The notes under the pieces: model-generated
Database searches by the model: none
What the model saw: only the letters and a program-made list of their open reading frames with translations
What the model was told of the DNA's origin: nothing
Shown: one piece after another, positions 1 through 9,987 of the stretch
Layout: the number at the start of each line of letters is the position of its first letter
How positions within the stretch are numbered: position 1 is the first letter of the stretch
Program-made: the position numbers and the translations under genes
Assembly: GCF_002204745.1 (NCBI RefSeq)
Contig: NZ_NIRR01000015.1
Location: forward strand, 29,236-93,235
Reading direction: 5' to 3'
From: Hymenobacter amundsenii
GTDB lineage: Bacteria > Bacteroidota > Bacteroidia > Cytophagales > Hymenobacteraceae
Length of the DNA stretch: 64,000 nucleotides

Positions 1-28
1 GCTCCTGGCAATGGTAATAGCGGTGGTG

Positions 29-442
29 TCAGGCCAAGTACTTGTAGAGGCGGCAGACGTTGTGGGCCCCGCGGGTGGTGTATTCTACCCGGTCCATGAT
101 GCGGTTAACAAGCATCATGCCCATGCCGCCCTTCTTGCCCACACGCACGTATTCGCGCAAATCAGGCTCTTGGTAGCTATTGGGTGAGTAGGAAATAAGA
201 TTAGTATCCTCAATTTCAATTTCAAACTCCTGTCGGTGCACGGCTAAGCGCAGGTCCAGAAACTGCGATTCATCTTCCTTGTTACCATGAATAATAAGGT
301 TGGCTACCACTTCATCCACAGCCAGCACAATCTGGTTGATGAGTATATCTGAGAACTGCTGTTCGGCTAAAAATTCGCTCACAAAATCCCGTACCACCTT
401 TAGGTTGTGGCGAGTACAGCTAATGCGGAGCGTATGTTTCAT
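29..442 (-). CDS. HATPase anti-sigma factor / serine kinase, RsbW-like
   Basis: A small GHKL ATPase-fold protein of the RsbW/SpoIIAB type, expected to phosphorylate the adjacent STAS protein and to bind a target in a partner switch. An N-box (AVDEVVANLIIHGN), a G1-like segment (EIEDTN) and a G2 glycine loop (GKKGGMGMMLVNRIMD) are visible. I chose the ATG at 442 (MKHTLRI); it has an AGAGGA-like purine stretch just upstream. A TTG ten codons earlier (472) would overlap the STAS stop codon. It is the last gene of a leftward run phosphatase-STAS-kinase. No sigma factor lies beside it, and Bacteroidota generally lack sigma-B, so the output target is unknown. Confidence 0.88.
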   Translation of the reverse strand: MKHTLRISCTRHNLKVVRDFVSEFLAEQQFSDILINQIVLAVDEVVANLIIHGNKEDESQFLDLRLAVHRQEFEIEIEDTNLISYSPNSYQEPDLREYVRVGKKGGMGMMLVNRIMDRVEYTTRGAHNVCRLYKYLA

Positions 443-468
443 GTCCTCTGGTTGCGGTGTGGCCCCAC

Positions 469-798
469 TCAAACGGCCACGGCGTCGGCCTCCGATGGCA
501 CAATCGTCATCAGCGAATCGAGGCCCAGAATTTCAAATACGTTGTGCACTTTCTCCTGCATGTTGAAAAACACCAGCTTTACGTCAGCGTCCTGAAACGT
601 CTGCAAGTGAGAGATGAACACGCCGAGTCCGGCAGAGGAAATGTAGTTGAGCTGCTGGCAGTCGATAAGAATTTTCTGGTTTTTCAGAATTTCGGGCTTG
701 CCCAATTCCGTGTCGAGCACAACAGAGGAGCTGGCATCCAGCTCGCCGTTGAGCACGAGCGTGAGGGTAGTGTCGGTGGCGTGTTGCGTTATTTTCAT
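469..798 (-). CDS. STAS-domain anti-sigma factor antagonist
   Basis: A 109-residue single STAS domain of the RsbV/SpoIIAA type. The segment LNYISSAGLGVF carries the serine normally phosphorylated by an RsbW-type kinase and dephosphorylated by a PP2C phosphatase. The length is usual for the family. It lies 14 bases downstream of the phosphatase gene and just ahead of the HATPase gene, so the three are very probably co-transcribed leftward and form one partner-switching circuit. Known from the family: the unphosphorylated form binds the kinase and releases its client. The client here cannot be named. Confidence 0.9.
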   Translation of the reverse strand: MKITQHATDTTLTLVLNGELDASSSVVLDTELGKPEILKNQKILIDCQQLNYISSAGLGVFISHLQTFQDADVKLVFFNMQEKVHNVFEILGLDSLMTIVPSEADAVAV

Positions 799-812
799 GG
801 CTAGGTGCTACG

Positions 813-2906
813 CTAAAGCGCAGCTTCGGGTTGGGCCGACTTGAATTTAATTACCAGCAGCGTCTGGTCATCGTGCATGGGCTGGCCCTTACTGAACTCG
901 TGCAAATCGGCCAGAATGTGGGCTTTAATCTGTTCGGCATCAAGGTAATATGACTGCTCGAGCATTCGAAGCAGGCGGTCTTCGCCGTACTCATCCTGGG
1001 CGGCGTCACGGGCTTCTACAATGCCGTCGGTATAGATAACCATCACGTCGCCAGGATTGTAATCGTAGAACTGGTTCTTGATGTGCTTCTCGTAGCCGTC
1101 GTGGCGGATGATGCCCAGACCCAGGCCGGCCGTCTGGAAGTAGGATACTTCCTCCTTAATGGAATGGTAGTAAAGCGTGTGGCAATGGCCGGCGCGGGCA
1201 AACACGAATCCGCCGTGCTCATAATCAATGATGTAGAGCGAAGCCGTAATAAAGGCCGACTTTTCGAGGCAGCGGCCGAGCGCGTCGTTGGCCTGGGCCA
1301 TAAATCGGCTGGGCACCGGGTACTTTTCCCGCTCGTTTCGGGCCAGTGGGTTTTCCTGCATGAGGGCATGGAAAATTCCCTTCATCTGGGCCACGTGGAA
1401 GGCCGCCGTCACGCCCTTGCCCGATACGTCGCCAATGAGCACGGCCAGCCGCCGCCCGGGGAGGTGCAGAAAGTCATAGAAGTCGCCCCCTACTTCCGTG
1501 GCTGATACGGCGTAGGAGCTGATTTCAAACCAGTTGTCGATGGGCAGGTTCTTCGGAATCAGGCTGTCCTGCACGGCCGAGGCAATCTTGAGTTCGTCCT
1601 GCACCCGCTGGGTATGCATAGAGGCCTGAATGAGCAGCAGGTTTTCGATGCTGAGCACCGTCTGGCTGGCGAACGTCTGCAGGATGCTGAGGTTCTCGCG
1701 GTCGAAGGCTTGGGTGTGTTCCTTGAGCAGGTAAATATTACCGTAATGGCGCTTGCTCGAACTCAGCGGCATCACCATCAATGAGCCAAAGGGCAACGCC
1801 AGCTTCCGGAAACTACTGGCCCCAAGTTCATTATTGAGGTATTCAAGATCAAGCAGCTGCATGTGGGACAGTTGCTGGCGGATAGCCTCGCCTTGGTCGG
1901 GTTGCAGCTGAAAGCGCGGTTCAAAGCCGGGGTCGCGGGCATCGGTCAGGTGCAGCCAAGCGGCATCGGCCTGCACCGTCTGGATGGCCGAATCGAAGAA
2001 CATGCTGTACACTTCTCCCTCGGTCTGACCTCGCTGAATGAGTTGGGTGAGGCGCTGGAGGCTTAGTATCTCCTCGCGCTTCTGCTCAAACACGCCTGCT
2101 GTGGGCAAGTTGAACAGCGTCACTAGCAGGCCCATCAGGGCGTAGAAGCCGGCAAAGAACGCGTTGAGCAACAGGAAGGCGTTCTGAGTGGCGGGCCCGA
2201 CCAGCCGGAAGGCGGGGCGGGTGTAGAGGAAGTAGGCCACAAACACCCCCATCACCACAATGATGGCTAGTTGAAACAACACGACGCCTAATTTCTGGCG
2301 GCGGTTGAGGAAGGCCACCCATTTCTGGCGGCCACTCAGGTAGGCGCCGTAAGCCGCCAACACGCCCAGTAGGGCTGAAGCCAAGCCCATTGGCGGCGTC
2401 CAGGGCAACAGCCGCAGCAGCAGAGTGGCCCCGAGTAGTACCTCAAACCACACCCACTGCCGCCGGAGCCGCTCGTTGGAGCGGAACAGGACCAGGGCCC
2501 GCCAAGCGTAGTTGGTATGTGCTAGCAGCAGCACAAACAGGCCCACGTTGAGGGTGTAGAACACGGTGTAAAGTACGGAGCCAGTGCCTTGGCCTGGGCC
2601 CGACACGAGTTGGACCAACTGATGCACTCCCACCCCGGCCACCGCCCATAATGCCGGCCTGAGCAGCAACTGGCGCAGCAGACCGGTGAAATCGATGCCC
2701 TGCAACCGTTCGGGAGCTGCCCGCTCGCGCATGAATACGGCCACGATGAACATGGCCTGCAACACCAGCAGCAGCCAGCCGGGGGGGGCGATACGGCCGC
2801 CCGTAAGTTCCGGGTGGGCGTACAGTAAAGTGCCCCCCAACAACCCCATCCAGCTCAGGACGGCAAAAAAAGACAGGAAGGGGCACAGCTTCCGGGGAAA
2901 TGACAT
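813..2906 (-). CDS. Membrane PP2C-type (SpoIIE/RsbU) phosphatase with GAF domain
   Basis: Predicted sensor phosphatase that would reactivate the neighbouring STAS protein. The N-terminal part holds about eight hydrophobic helices. A GAF-like region follows (around residues 290-430), then a C-terminal SpoIIE/PP2C domain with GGDFYDFL, VLIGDVSGKGVTAAF, ARAGHC and VIYTDGIVEARD, whose aspartates are the usual metal ligands. I place the start at the ATG at 2906 (MSFPRK), which opens directly into the first hydrophobic stretch; an upstream start at 3017 adds an unlikely 37 residues. It is first gene of the set and lies downstream of guaB but behind a strong terminator. Confidence 0.88.
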   Translation of the reverse strand: MSFPRKLCPFLSFFAVLSWMGLLGGTLLYAHPELTGGRIAPPGWLLLVLQAMFIVAVFMRERAAPERLQGIDFTGLLRQLLLRPALWAVAGVGVHQLVQLVSGPGQGTGSVLYTVFYTLNVGLFVLLLAHTNYAWRALVLFRSNERLRRQWVWFEVLLGATLLLRLLPWTPPMGLASALLGVLAAYGAYLSGRQKWVAFLNRRQKLGVVLFQLAIIVVMGVFVAYFLYTRPAFRLVGPATQNAFLLLNAFFAGFYALMGLLVTLFNLPTAGVFEQKREEILSLQRLTQLIQRGQTEGEVYSMFFDSAIQTVQADAAWLHLTDARDPGFEPRFQLQPDQGEAIRQQLSHMQLLDLEYLNNELGASSFRKLALPFGSLMVMPLSSSKRHYGNIYLLKEHTQAFDRENLSILQTFASQTVLSIENLLLIQASMHTQRVQDELKIASAVQDSLIPKNLPIDNWFEISSYAVSATEVGGDFYDFLHLPGRRLAVLIGDVSGKGVTAAFHVAQMKGIFHALMQENPLARNEREKYPVPSRFMAQANDALGRCLEKSAFITASLYIIDYEHGGFVFARAGHCHTLYYHSIKEEVSYFQTAGLGLGIIRHDGYEKHIKNQFYDYNPGDVMVIYTDGIVEARDAAQDEYGEDRLLRMLEQSYYLDAEQIKAHILADLHEFSKGQPMHDDQTLLVIKFKSAQPEAAL

Positions 2907-3127
2907 GCAGTGAATAGGAAAGAAACAGCCAGAGCAAGCAGCCGAACGGAGGGACAAGATACGGGCCGGACCGGGAATCGGCCAACTGTAGCCGACGAAG
3001 TGCTCGTGAGGCAGCAAATAAGCTCAAACTTACCAAGCTGGTAGGGCGCCGGTTGGTAGGCCCCGCCGACCTATTAGTAGCCGGCCGTAACGGTTAGCAC
3101 GACTAGCTGCGCCGGGATATTTTAGTT

Positions 3128-3169
3128 GCGAAAAACGCACTAACCCAGTCAGGGTAGTGCGTTTTTCGC
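3128..3169 (-). terminator. Intrinsic terminator of guaB
   Basis: A perfect 15-bp inverted repeat (GCGAAAAACGCACTA and its complement, arms 3128-3142 and 3155-3169), extended by CCC/GGG in the loop. The arms contain A5/T5 runs, so the RNA ends in a U tract in either direction. It lies between the guaB stop and the phosphatase gene. Confidence 0.8.
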
Positions 3170-3218
3170 CTGTTATCTACGCCCCATCAATAGAGCAGAA
3201 AGCCTTGAAAGAAAAAGG

Positions 3219-4715
<1,497 letters not shown>

Positions 4716-4726
4716 TTATTGCCGGA

Positions 4727-4734
4727 CAAAGCTA
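4727..4734 (-). promoter_or_regulatory. Bacteroidota -7 promoter motif for guaB
   Basis: Read on the minus strand this is TAGCTTTG, an exact match to TAnnTTTG, 35 bases before the guaB start. The -33 element is not clear. Confidence 0.6.
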
Positions 4735-4951
4735 CGGCGGAAACTTGGCTTTCGGGTTATGCCCACGCGGGGTTTTATAGAAATTCAGCCTAGTTGGTTC
4801 CGCTACGCCTGGGTACTGCCAATACGGTAGGGCCCGCACCAGCAAGCAGGGCATGATACCACTTGCACATTACAGCCAGGGCCTCCACCTGCCAATCTAA
4901 AGCCAGTCCGGATATGATGCGCCAACTCATTATCGCTTCATTGTCAATAAG

Positions 4952-4965
4952 TGAGTACTTACTCA
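4952..4965. promoter_or_regulatory. Operator-like palindrome TGAGTA-N2-TACTCA
   Basis: A perfect 6-bp inverted repeat with a 2-base spacer, partly extended on both sides (A-T and TA-TA matches), in an A+T-rich patch typical of a promoter. Palindromes of this size and half-site type are common targets of TetR-family repressors that control RND pumps. No TetR gene is in the window, so the link to the pump 600 bases downstream is an inference. Confidence 0.45.
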
Positions 4966-5531
4966 TTAATAAGAACGAAAATTAAATTATTCCGATGGGC
5001 AGTAGTTATTCCCTGCTCATTGCTCACAGCTGCAAAGCAACAGCACCAGACTGCTTGGTGGTGCTATGTAACTGGCCCTCATTGAGCAGGCCGGCTTGGT
5101 GCTGCTAGCGGGGGCCTCGTACTGGTCTACCAATAGCACAGTGCATAAAGGTGTCAGGCGTGCTGTTAATCGACTATGCGCAAAGCAAAAGGGTTGCGAG
5201 TGCAGGCTTAGTCGGGCGGGAGAGGAGAGGCTGGGGCAACGTGTTTTTTAAAAGGACTTCATACCCGCTTCATGTAGTGGGAACTTGTTTTGTGCCAGTC
5301 AACCACAAACCAACTGGCGTGGAGCAACTGTATTTTTCCTTGAATTCATCGTGCCAGCCCCGCAGACTGGCCGTTTGGCTAGCACCTGGAATGGATTAAT
5401 AGAATGACTGTCAAGGCACTAAGCTTGAAATAGCCGCCTGGCAGGCATCCAGACATAAATACAATGTGCTTTCTGGTAAGCTGGAGCCTTATTCGGCTCC
5501 TGGGAATTTCCGCTAAGCAGCCATCACCAAC

Positions 5532-5558
5532 TGCCCCTCGGGGCAATCCCGTTTTTTT
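5532..5558 (+). promoter_or_regulatory. Hairpin plus T tract abutting the adaptor start codon
   Basis: TGCCCC-TC-GGGGCA (5532-5545) is followed six bases later by seven T residues that run into the ATG at 5559. It resembles a weak terminator or a translation-control hairpin in the operon leader. The stem is only 6 bp and the T tract is offset, so this is tentative. Confidence 0.3.
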
Positions 5559-6635
5559 ATGAAAAGAGTGCTCCTGAGCCTGTGTATCCTAGCCAACTTT
5601 ACTGGCTGCTCGAAAGAGAAAGAAGAGAAGGAAGAAGTGATAAAGCTGGTTGTAACTAGCCCCTTAACTACCGATACCACCATCACCAAAGAGTACGTGG
5701 CCCAGATTCACTCCATCCAGCACATCGAGATGCGGGCGCTGGAGAAAGGCTACCTCCAGAAGATTTTTGTGGACGAGGGCCAGACCGTGCACAAGGGCCA
5801 GTCGATGTTCCAGATCATGCCCATGGTGTACCAAGCCGACCTGAAAAAGTCGCAGGCCGAGGCCAATTACGTGGGCATTGAGTACCGTACCACCAAGAGC
5901 CTGGCCGATAGCAACATTGTATCGAAGAACGAGCTGGCCCTGGCCCGGGCTAAGTACGACAAGGCCAAGGCCGACGTGTCGCTGGCCAACACGCACCTGC
6001 AGTTCACGACCATCAAAGCCCCCTTCGACGGCATCATGGACCACTTCCAGGGCCGGCTGGGCAGCCTGGTGGATGAGGGCGACTTACTGACCACGCTTTC
6101 CGATAACAGTAAAATGTGGGTGTACTTCAACGTGCCCGAGGCCGAGTACCTGACTTATAAGTCGATGGCTAAGGCGGACCGCCAAACGGAAGTGGGCCTG
6201 AAAATGGCCAACAACGAGGTGTTCAAGTTCCCGGGCGTGGTACAGACTATTGAGGCCGACTTCAACAACGAAACCGGCAACATCGCCTTCCGGGCCACTT
6301 TCCCGAACCCCAACGCTCTATTGCGCAACGGCGAAACCGGCAATGTGCTCATGACCGTGCCCCTCAAGCACGTGCTGCTGATTCCGCAGAAGGCCACATT
6401 CGAGATTCTGGAGAAGAAGTACGTCTACACAGTCGATAAGAACAAGGTAGTGCACCAGCGCGAAATCACCATCGGCTCCGAAATGCCCGACCTCTACGTC
6501 ATCACGAAGGGCCTGACGGGCAACGAGAAAATCCTGCTCGAAGGCCTGCGCAAAGTGCAGGATGGCGACAAAATCGACTTCACCTATGAAGCCCCCCGCA
6601 CGGTGCTACCGAAGCTGAAGGTGTACTCGGAGTAG
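5559..6635 (+). CDS. RND efflux periplasmic adaptor (membrane-fusion) lipoprotein
   Basis: An AcrA/MexE-type adaptor linking the inner-membrane pump to the outer-membrane channel. The N-terminus is a lipoprotein signal with lipobox NFTGC (Cys17), followed by a charged KEKEEKEE linker. The lipoyl half-motifs flank a helical hairpin around residues 75-160 (GYLQKIFVDEGQTVHKGQ; IKAPFDGIMDHF), followed by beta-barrel and membrane-proximal domains (LLIPQKATFEILEKKYVYTV). The 358-residue length is usual. It is the first gene of a three-gene operon adaptor-pump-channel, although a 127-base repeat separates it from the pump gene. The substrate cannot be inferred from sequence. Confidence 0.94.
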   Translation: MKRVLLSLCILANFTGCSKEKEEKEEVIKLVVTSPLTTDTTITKEYVAQIHSIQHIEMRALEKGYLQKIFVDEGQTVHKGQSMFQIMPMVYQADLKKSQAEANYVGIEYRTTKSLADSNIVSKNELALARAKYDKAKADVSLANTHLQFTTIKAPFDGIMDHFQGRLGSLVDEGDLLTTLSDNSKMWVYFNVPEAEYLTYKSMAKADRQTEVGLKMANNEVFKFPGVVQTIEADFNNETGNIAFRATFPNPNALLRNGETGNVLMTVPLKHVLLIPQKATFEILEKKYVYTVDKNKVVHQREITIGSEMPDLYVITKGLTGNEKILLEGLRKVQDGDKIDFTYEAPRTVLPKLKVYSE

Positions 6636-6643
6636 CTTTTTTT

Positions 6644-6770
6644 AAGCTGTTGGCTGATAGCTATTAGCTGCTAGCTTTTCGGCAAACGAAGCTAATACCA
6701 CCAGTTCGAAGGACAGATTATGCCCGGCATTCAGTCAGAACGAAAGCTAACAGCTAATAGCTAACAGCTT
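6644..6770. repeat. AGCTGTTAGCTATTAGCTG palindromic repeat inside RND operon
   Basis: Imperfect long inverted repeat. The left arm starts AAGCTGTTGGCTGATAGC and the right arm ends CTAATAGCTAACAGCTT. A related half-copy lies at 59243-59278 inside the oxidase operon. It fills nearly the whole gap between the adaptor and pump genes. Transcripts across it could fold into a large hairpin. Confidence 0.75.
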
Positions 6771-6783
6771 AGTAAAAAAACCT

Positions 6784-9700
6784 ATGTTCAGTAAATTCCT
6801 TCGTCGGCCCGTATTTGCCATCGTTATTTCGGTGGTGATCATCCTCATGGGTGTGCTGGCCATCAATACGCTGCCTACCTCGCAGTTTCCGGAAATTTCG
6901 CCTCCCATGGTCATGGTGAGCGCGGCCTATCCGGGCGCGAGTGCCAAGGTGCTCACCGAATCGGTCCTGATTCCGCTGGAACAGGCCGTGAACGGCGTAC
7001 CGGGCATGAAATATATGACCTCCGACGCCGTGAGTGCCGGCGAGGCCAACATCCAGATCGTGTTCAACCTGGGTACCGACCCTGACCAGGCGGTGGTAAA
7101 CGTGAACACGCGCATTGCGCAGGTGCTCAACCGCTTGCCGGTGCTCGTGCAGCGCGAAGGCATCATCGTCAACCGCGTGGTGCCCAACATGCTCATGTAT
7201 GTGAACTTGTACAGCAAGGACAAGAACACCGACATGAAGTACCTCTTCAACTTCGCCGGCGTGAACATGCTGCCCGAGCTGCAGCGCCTGAGCGGCATCG
7301 GCCGGGCCAACATCCTGGGTAGCCGCCAGTACGCCATGCGCATCTGGCTCAAACCCGACCGCATGCGGGCCTACAACATCTCGGTCGATGACGTGATGAA
7401 GTCGCTCGACGAGCAGAGCGTGATTGGCTCGCCGGGCCGGATCGGCCGCTCTGACGGGCAGCGGGCCGAAGCGCTGGAATATGTGCTCACCTACCAAGGC
7501 CGCTTCAACGATGTGGAGCAGTACAAGAACGTAATTCTGAAGGCCAACGCCGACGGCGAAATCCTGCACCTCAAGGACGTGGCCAATGTGGAGCTGGGCT
7601 CGGAGTTCTATGATATCTACTCCAACCTGAATGAGTTTCCGTCGGCGGCCATCGTGCTCAAGCAAACCTACGGCTCCAATGCCAAGGACGTAATTAAGGA
7701 GGTGAAGGCCAAGCTGGAGGAGCTGAAGAAAACCAGCTTTCCGCCCGGTATGGACTACAAAATCAGCTACGACGTGTCGAACTTCCTCGACGCCTCGATT
7801 GAAAACGTCATCGACACGCTGCGCGACGCCTTTATTCTGGTGGCCCTGGTGGTGTTCCTGTTCCTGGGCGACTGGCGCTCGACGCTGATTCCGATTCTGG
7901 CCGTGCCCGTGTCGCTGGTCGGCTCGTTCATCGCCATGCAGGCGTTCGGGCTCACGATTAACATGATTACGCTCTTTGCCCTGGTGCTCTCAATTGGCAT
8001 CGTGGTCGATGACGCCATTGTGGTGGTGGAAGCGGTGCACGCCAAGATGGAGGAAAAGCACCTCTCGCCCTACCACGCCGTGCGCGAGGTGCTGGGCGAA
8101 ATCAGCGGCGCCATCATCGCCATTACTATCCTGATGACGGCCGTGTTCATTCCGGTGTCGTTTATGAGCGGGCCGGTGGGCATTTTCTACCGGCAGTTCT
8201 CCATTACCATGGCCACGGCCATCGTGATTTCGGGCCTCGTAGCCCTTACGCTCACGCCGGTGCTCTGCGCCATGATTCTGAAGAACAACCACGGCCAGAC
8301 CAAGCCCAAGTCGCCGATGCAACGGTTCTTCGATGCCTTTAACCGGATGTTCGAGCGGTTTACGGGCCGCTACACCAACTTGCTGGAGCGTATCGTGGAC
8401 CGCCGCCTCGTGACATTCGCCCTGCTGATAGCCTTCGGCATCGGCATCTTCGGCATCACGGCCAAGCTGCCCTCGGGCTTTATTCCGAGCGAAGACCAGG
8501 GCCTGATTTACGCCATCATCCAGACCCCGCCCGGCTCGACGTTGGAGCGCACCAACGCCATTTCCCACGACTTGCAGCAGTTAGCCAAGAACGTGCCCGG
8601 CATCGCCAACATTTCCACGCTGGCCGGTTACGAGGTGCTTACCGAGGGCCGCGGCTCCAACGCCGGTACCTGCCTGATCGACCTCAAGCCCTGGGACGAA
8701 CGCAAGGAATCGGTGGCCGAAATCATTGAGGCGCTGGAGAAAAAGGCGCAGAAGATTCCGGGCGCGACCATCGAGTTCTTCGAGCCGCCGGCCGTGCCGG
8801 GCTACGGCGCGGCGGGTGGTTTCCAGCTCCAACTGCTCGATAAAACCAACTCGGGCGACTACAAGGCCCTGGAAAAAGTAAACAAGGAGTTCATGGGGGA
8901 GCTGCGCAAGCGCAAAGAGCTGGCCGGCCTGTTCACCTTCTTCTCGGCCGACTACCCCCAGTACGAGCTGCAGATCGACAACCAGCGGGCCATGCAGAAA
9001 GGCGTGAGCATCGGCAACGCCATGAACACGCTCAGCATCATGGTAGGCTCGACCTACGAGCTGGGCTTCATCAAGTACCAGCGCTTTTTCAAGGTATACG
9101 TGCAGGCCTCGCCCGAATACCGGCGCCTGCCCGAAGACATCCTGAACATGTGGGCTAAGAATGATAAGGGCGAGATGGTGCCGTTTTCGGCCTTCATGAA
9201 AATTGTGAAGAGCCAGGGCGCCAACGAAATCAACCGCTACAACATGTACACCACGGCCTCCATCCGGGGTGGCTCGGCGGCCGGCTACAGCAGCGGCGAA
9301 GCCATTAAGGCGGTGCAAGAGGTAGCAGCCAAAACCCTGCCCCGGGGCTACGACATCGACTGGGGCGGCTTGTCGAAAGACGAAGTATCGCGCGGCAACG
9401 AGGCCGTTATCATCTTCGGGGTGGTGCTGCTGTTCGTGTACCTGGTGCTGGCGGCCCAATACGAGAGCTTCCTGCTGCCGCTGGCCGTTATTTTCTCGCT
9501 GCCGGCCGGCATTTTCGGCTCCTTTTTGCTCCTCAAGCTCCTGGGCCTGGCCAACGACATCTACGCCCAGGTGGGCCTCGTGATGCTGGTGGGTCTGCTA
9601 GGCAAGAACGCGGTCCTGATCGTGGAATTCGCGGTGCAGAAGCACGAAGAGGGCATGAGCGTCCGCGAGGCGGCCATCGAAGGCGCCAAAGTGCGTTTCC

Positions 9701-9987
9701 GCCCGATTCTGATGACCTCCTTCGCCTTTATCGCGGGTCTGATTCCGCTGGTGCTGGCTACCGGCGCGGGCGCCATCGGCAACCGTACCATTGGCACTTC
9801 GGCCTTGGGCGGCATGCTGTTCGGCACCGTGTTCGGCGTCATTATCGTGCCCGGGCTTTACTACATCTTCGGTACCATAGCCGCCGGCCGCAAGCTGATT
9901 CAGGACGAATACGAAATGCCGCTGACTGAGAGCATCGAGCCGCACCTTCCTTCTTTAGTAACGGATCAAATCAAGCAGCATGCTTAA
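6784..9987 (+). CDS. RND efflux pump, inner-membrane transporter (AcrB/MexF type)
   Basis: Proton-driven multidrug exporter of the HAE1-RND family; its 1067 residues are close to the 1030-1060 usual for the family. It begins FSKFLRRPVFAIVISVVIIL and has the two expected large periplasmic loops and twelve helices. TM4 carries the proton-relay pair in GIVVDDAIVVVE (Asp409-Asp410). The second half has GLLGKNAVLIVEFA with the conserved lysine. The channel gene overlaps its 3' end by eight bases, which indicates translational coupling. The start ATG follows the palindromic repeat directly, so any promoter would have to be upstream of the adaptor gene. Confidence 0.97.
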   Translation: MFSKFLRRPVFAIVISVVIILMGVLAINTLPTSQFPEISPPMVMVSAAYPGASAKVLTESVLIPLEQAVNGVPGMKYMTSDAVSAGEANIQIVFNLGTDPDQAVVNVNTRIAQVLNRLPVLVQREGIIVNRVVPNMLMYVNLYSKDKNTDMKYLFNFAGVNMLPELQRLSGIGRANILGSRQYAMRIWLKPDRMRAYNISVDDVMKSLDEQSVIGSPGRIGRSDGQRAEALEYVLTYQGRFNDVEQYKNVILKANADGEILHLKDVANVELGSEFYDIYSNLNEFPSAAIVLKQTYGSNAKDVIKEVKAKLEELKKTSFPPGMDYKISYDVSNFLDASIENVIDTLRDAFILVALVVFLFLGDWRSTLIPILAVPVSLVGSFIAMQAFGLTINMITLFALVLSIGIVVDDAIVVVEAVHAKMEEKHLSPYHAVREVLGEISGAIIAITILMTAVFIPVSFMSGPVGIFYRQFSITMATAIVISGLVALTLTPVLCAMILKNNHGQTKPKSPMQRFFDAFNRMFERFTGRYTNLLERIVDRRLVTFALLIAFGIGIFGITAKLPSGFIPSEDQGLIYAIIQTPPGSTLERTNAISHDLQQLAKNVPGIANISTLAGYEVLTEGRGSNAGTCLIDLKPWDERKESVAEIIEALEKKAQKIPGATIEFFEPPAVPGYGAAGGFQLQLLDKTNSGDYKALEKVNKEFMGELRKRKELAGLFTFFSADYPQYELQIDNQRAMQKGVSIGNAMNTLSIMVGSTYELGFIKYQRFFKVYVQASPEYRRLPEDILNMWAKNDKGEMVPFSAFMKIVKSQGANEINRYNMYTTASIRGGSAAGYSSGEAIKAVQEVAAKTLPRGYDIDWGGLSKDEVSRGNEAVIIFGVVLLFVYLVLAAQYESFLLPLAVIFSLPAGIFGSFLLLKLLGLANDIYAQVGLVMLVGLLGKNAVLIVEFAVQKHEEGMSVREAAIEGAKVRFRPILMTSFAFIAGLIPLVLATGAGAIGNRTIGTSALGGMLFGTVFGVIIVPGLYYIFGTIAAGRKLIQDEYEMPLTESIEPHLPSLVTDQIKQHA

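Larger units (their letters stand above)
4735..5558. other. Long gene-free region upstream of the RND operon
   Basis: About 820 bases with no convincing gene. An open frame at 5151-5399 (82 codons) resembles no family and has unnatural composition. The region holds an operator-like palindrome in a short A+T-rich patch (4952-4965), a small hairpin GGAGCC/GGCTCC (5483-5500), and a second hairpin with a T tract directly before the adaptor gene. It may be the site of a lost regulator gene, but no readable remnant of one remains. Confidence 0.5.

Noticed and set aside
5151..5399. Open frame of 82 codons in the gap before the RND operon
   Set aside because: No family resemblance, odd composition and no promoter or ribosome site; more likely chance in non-coding DNA.
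6769..9459. Long frames antisense to the RND pump gene
   Set aside because: His/Val/Ala-rich shadow translations of a clearly real pump.
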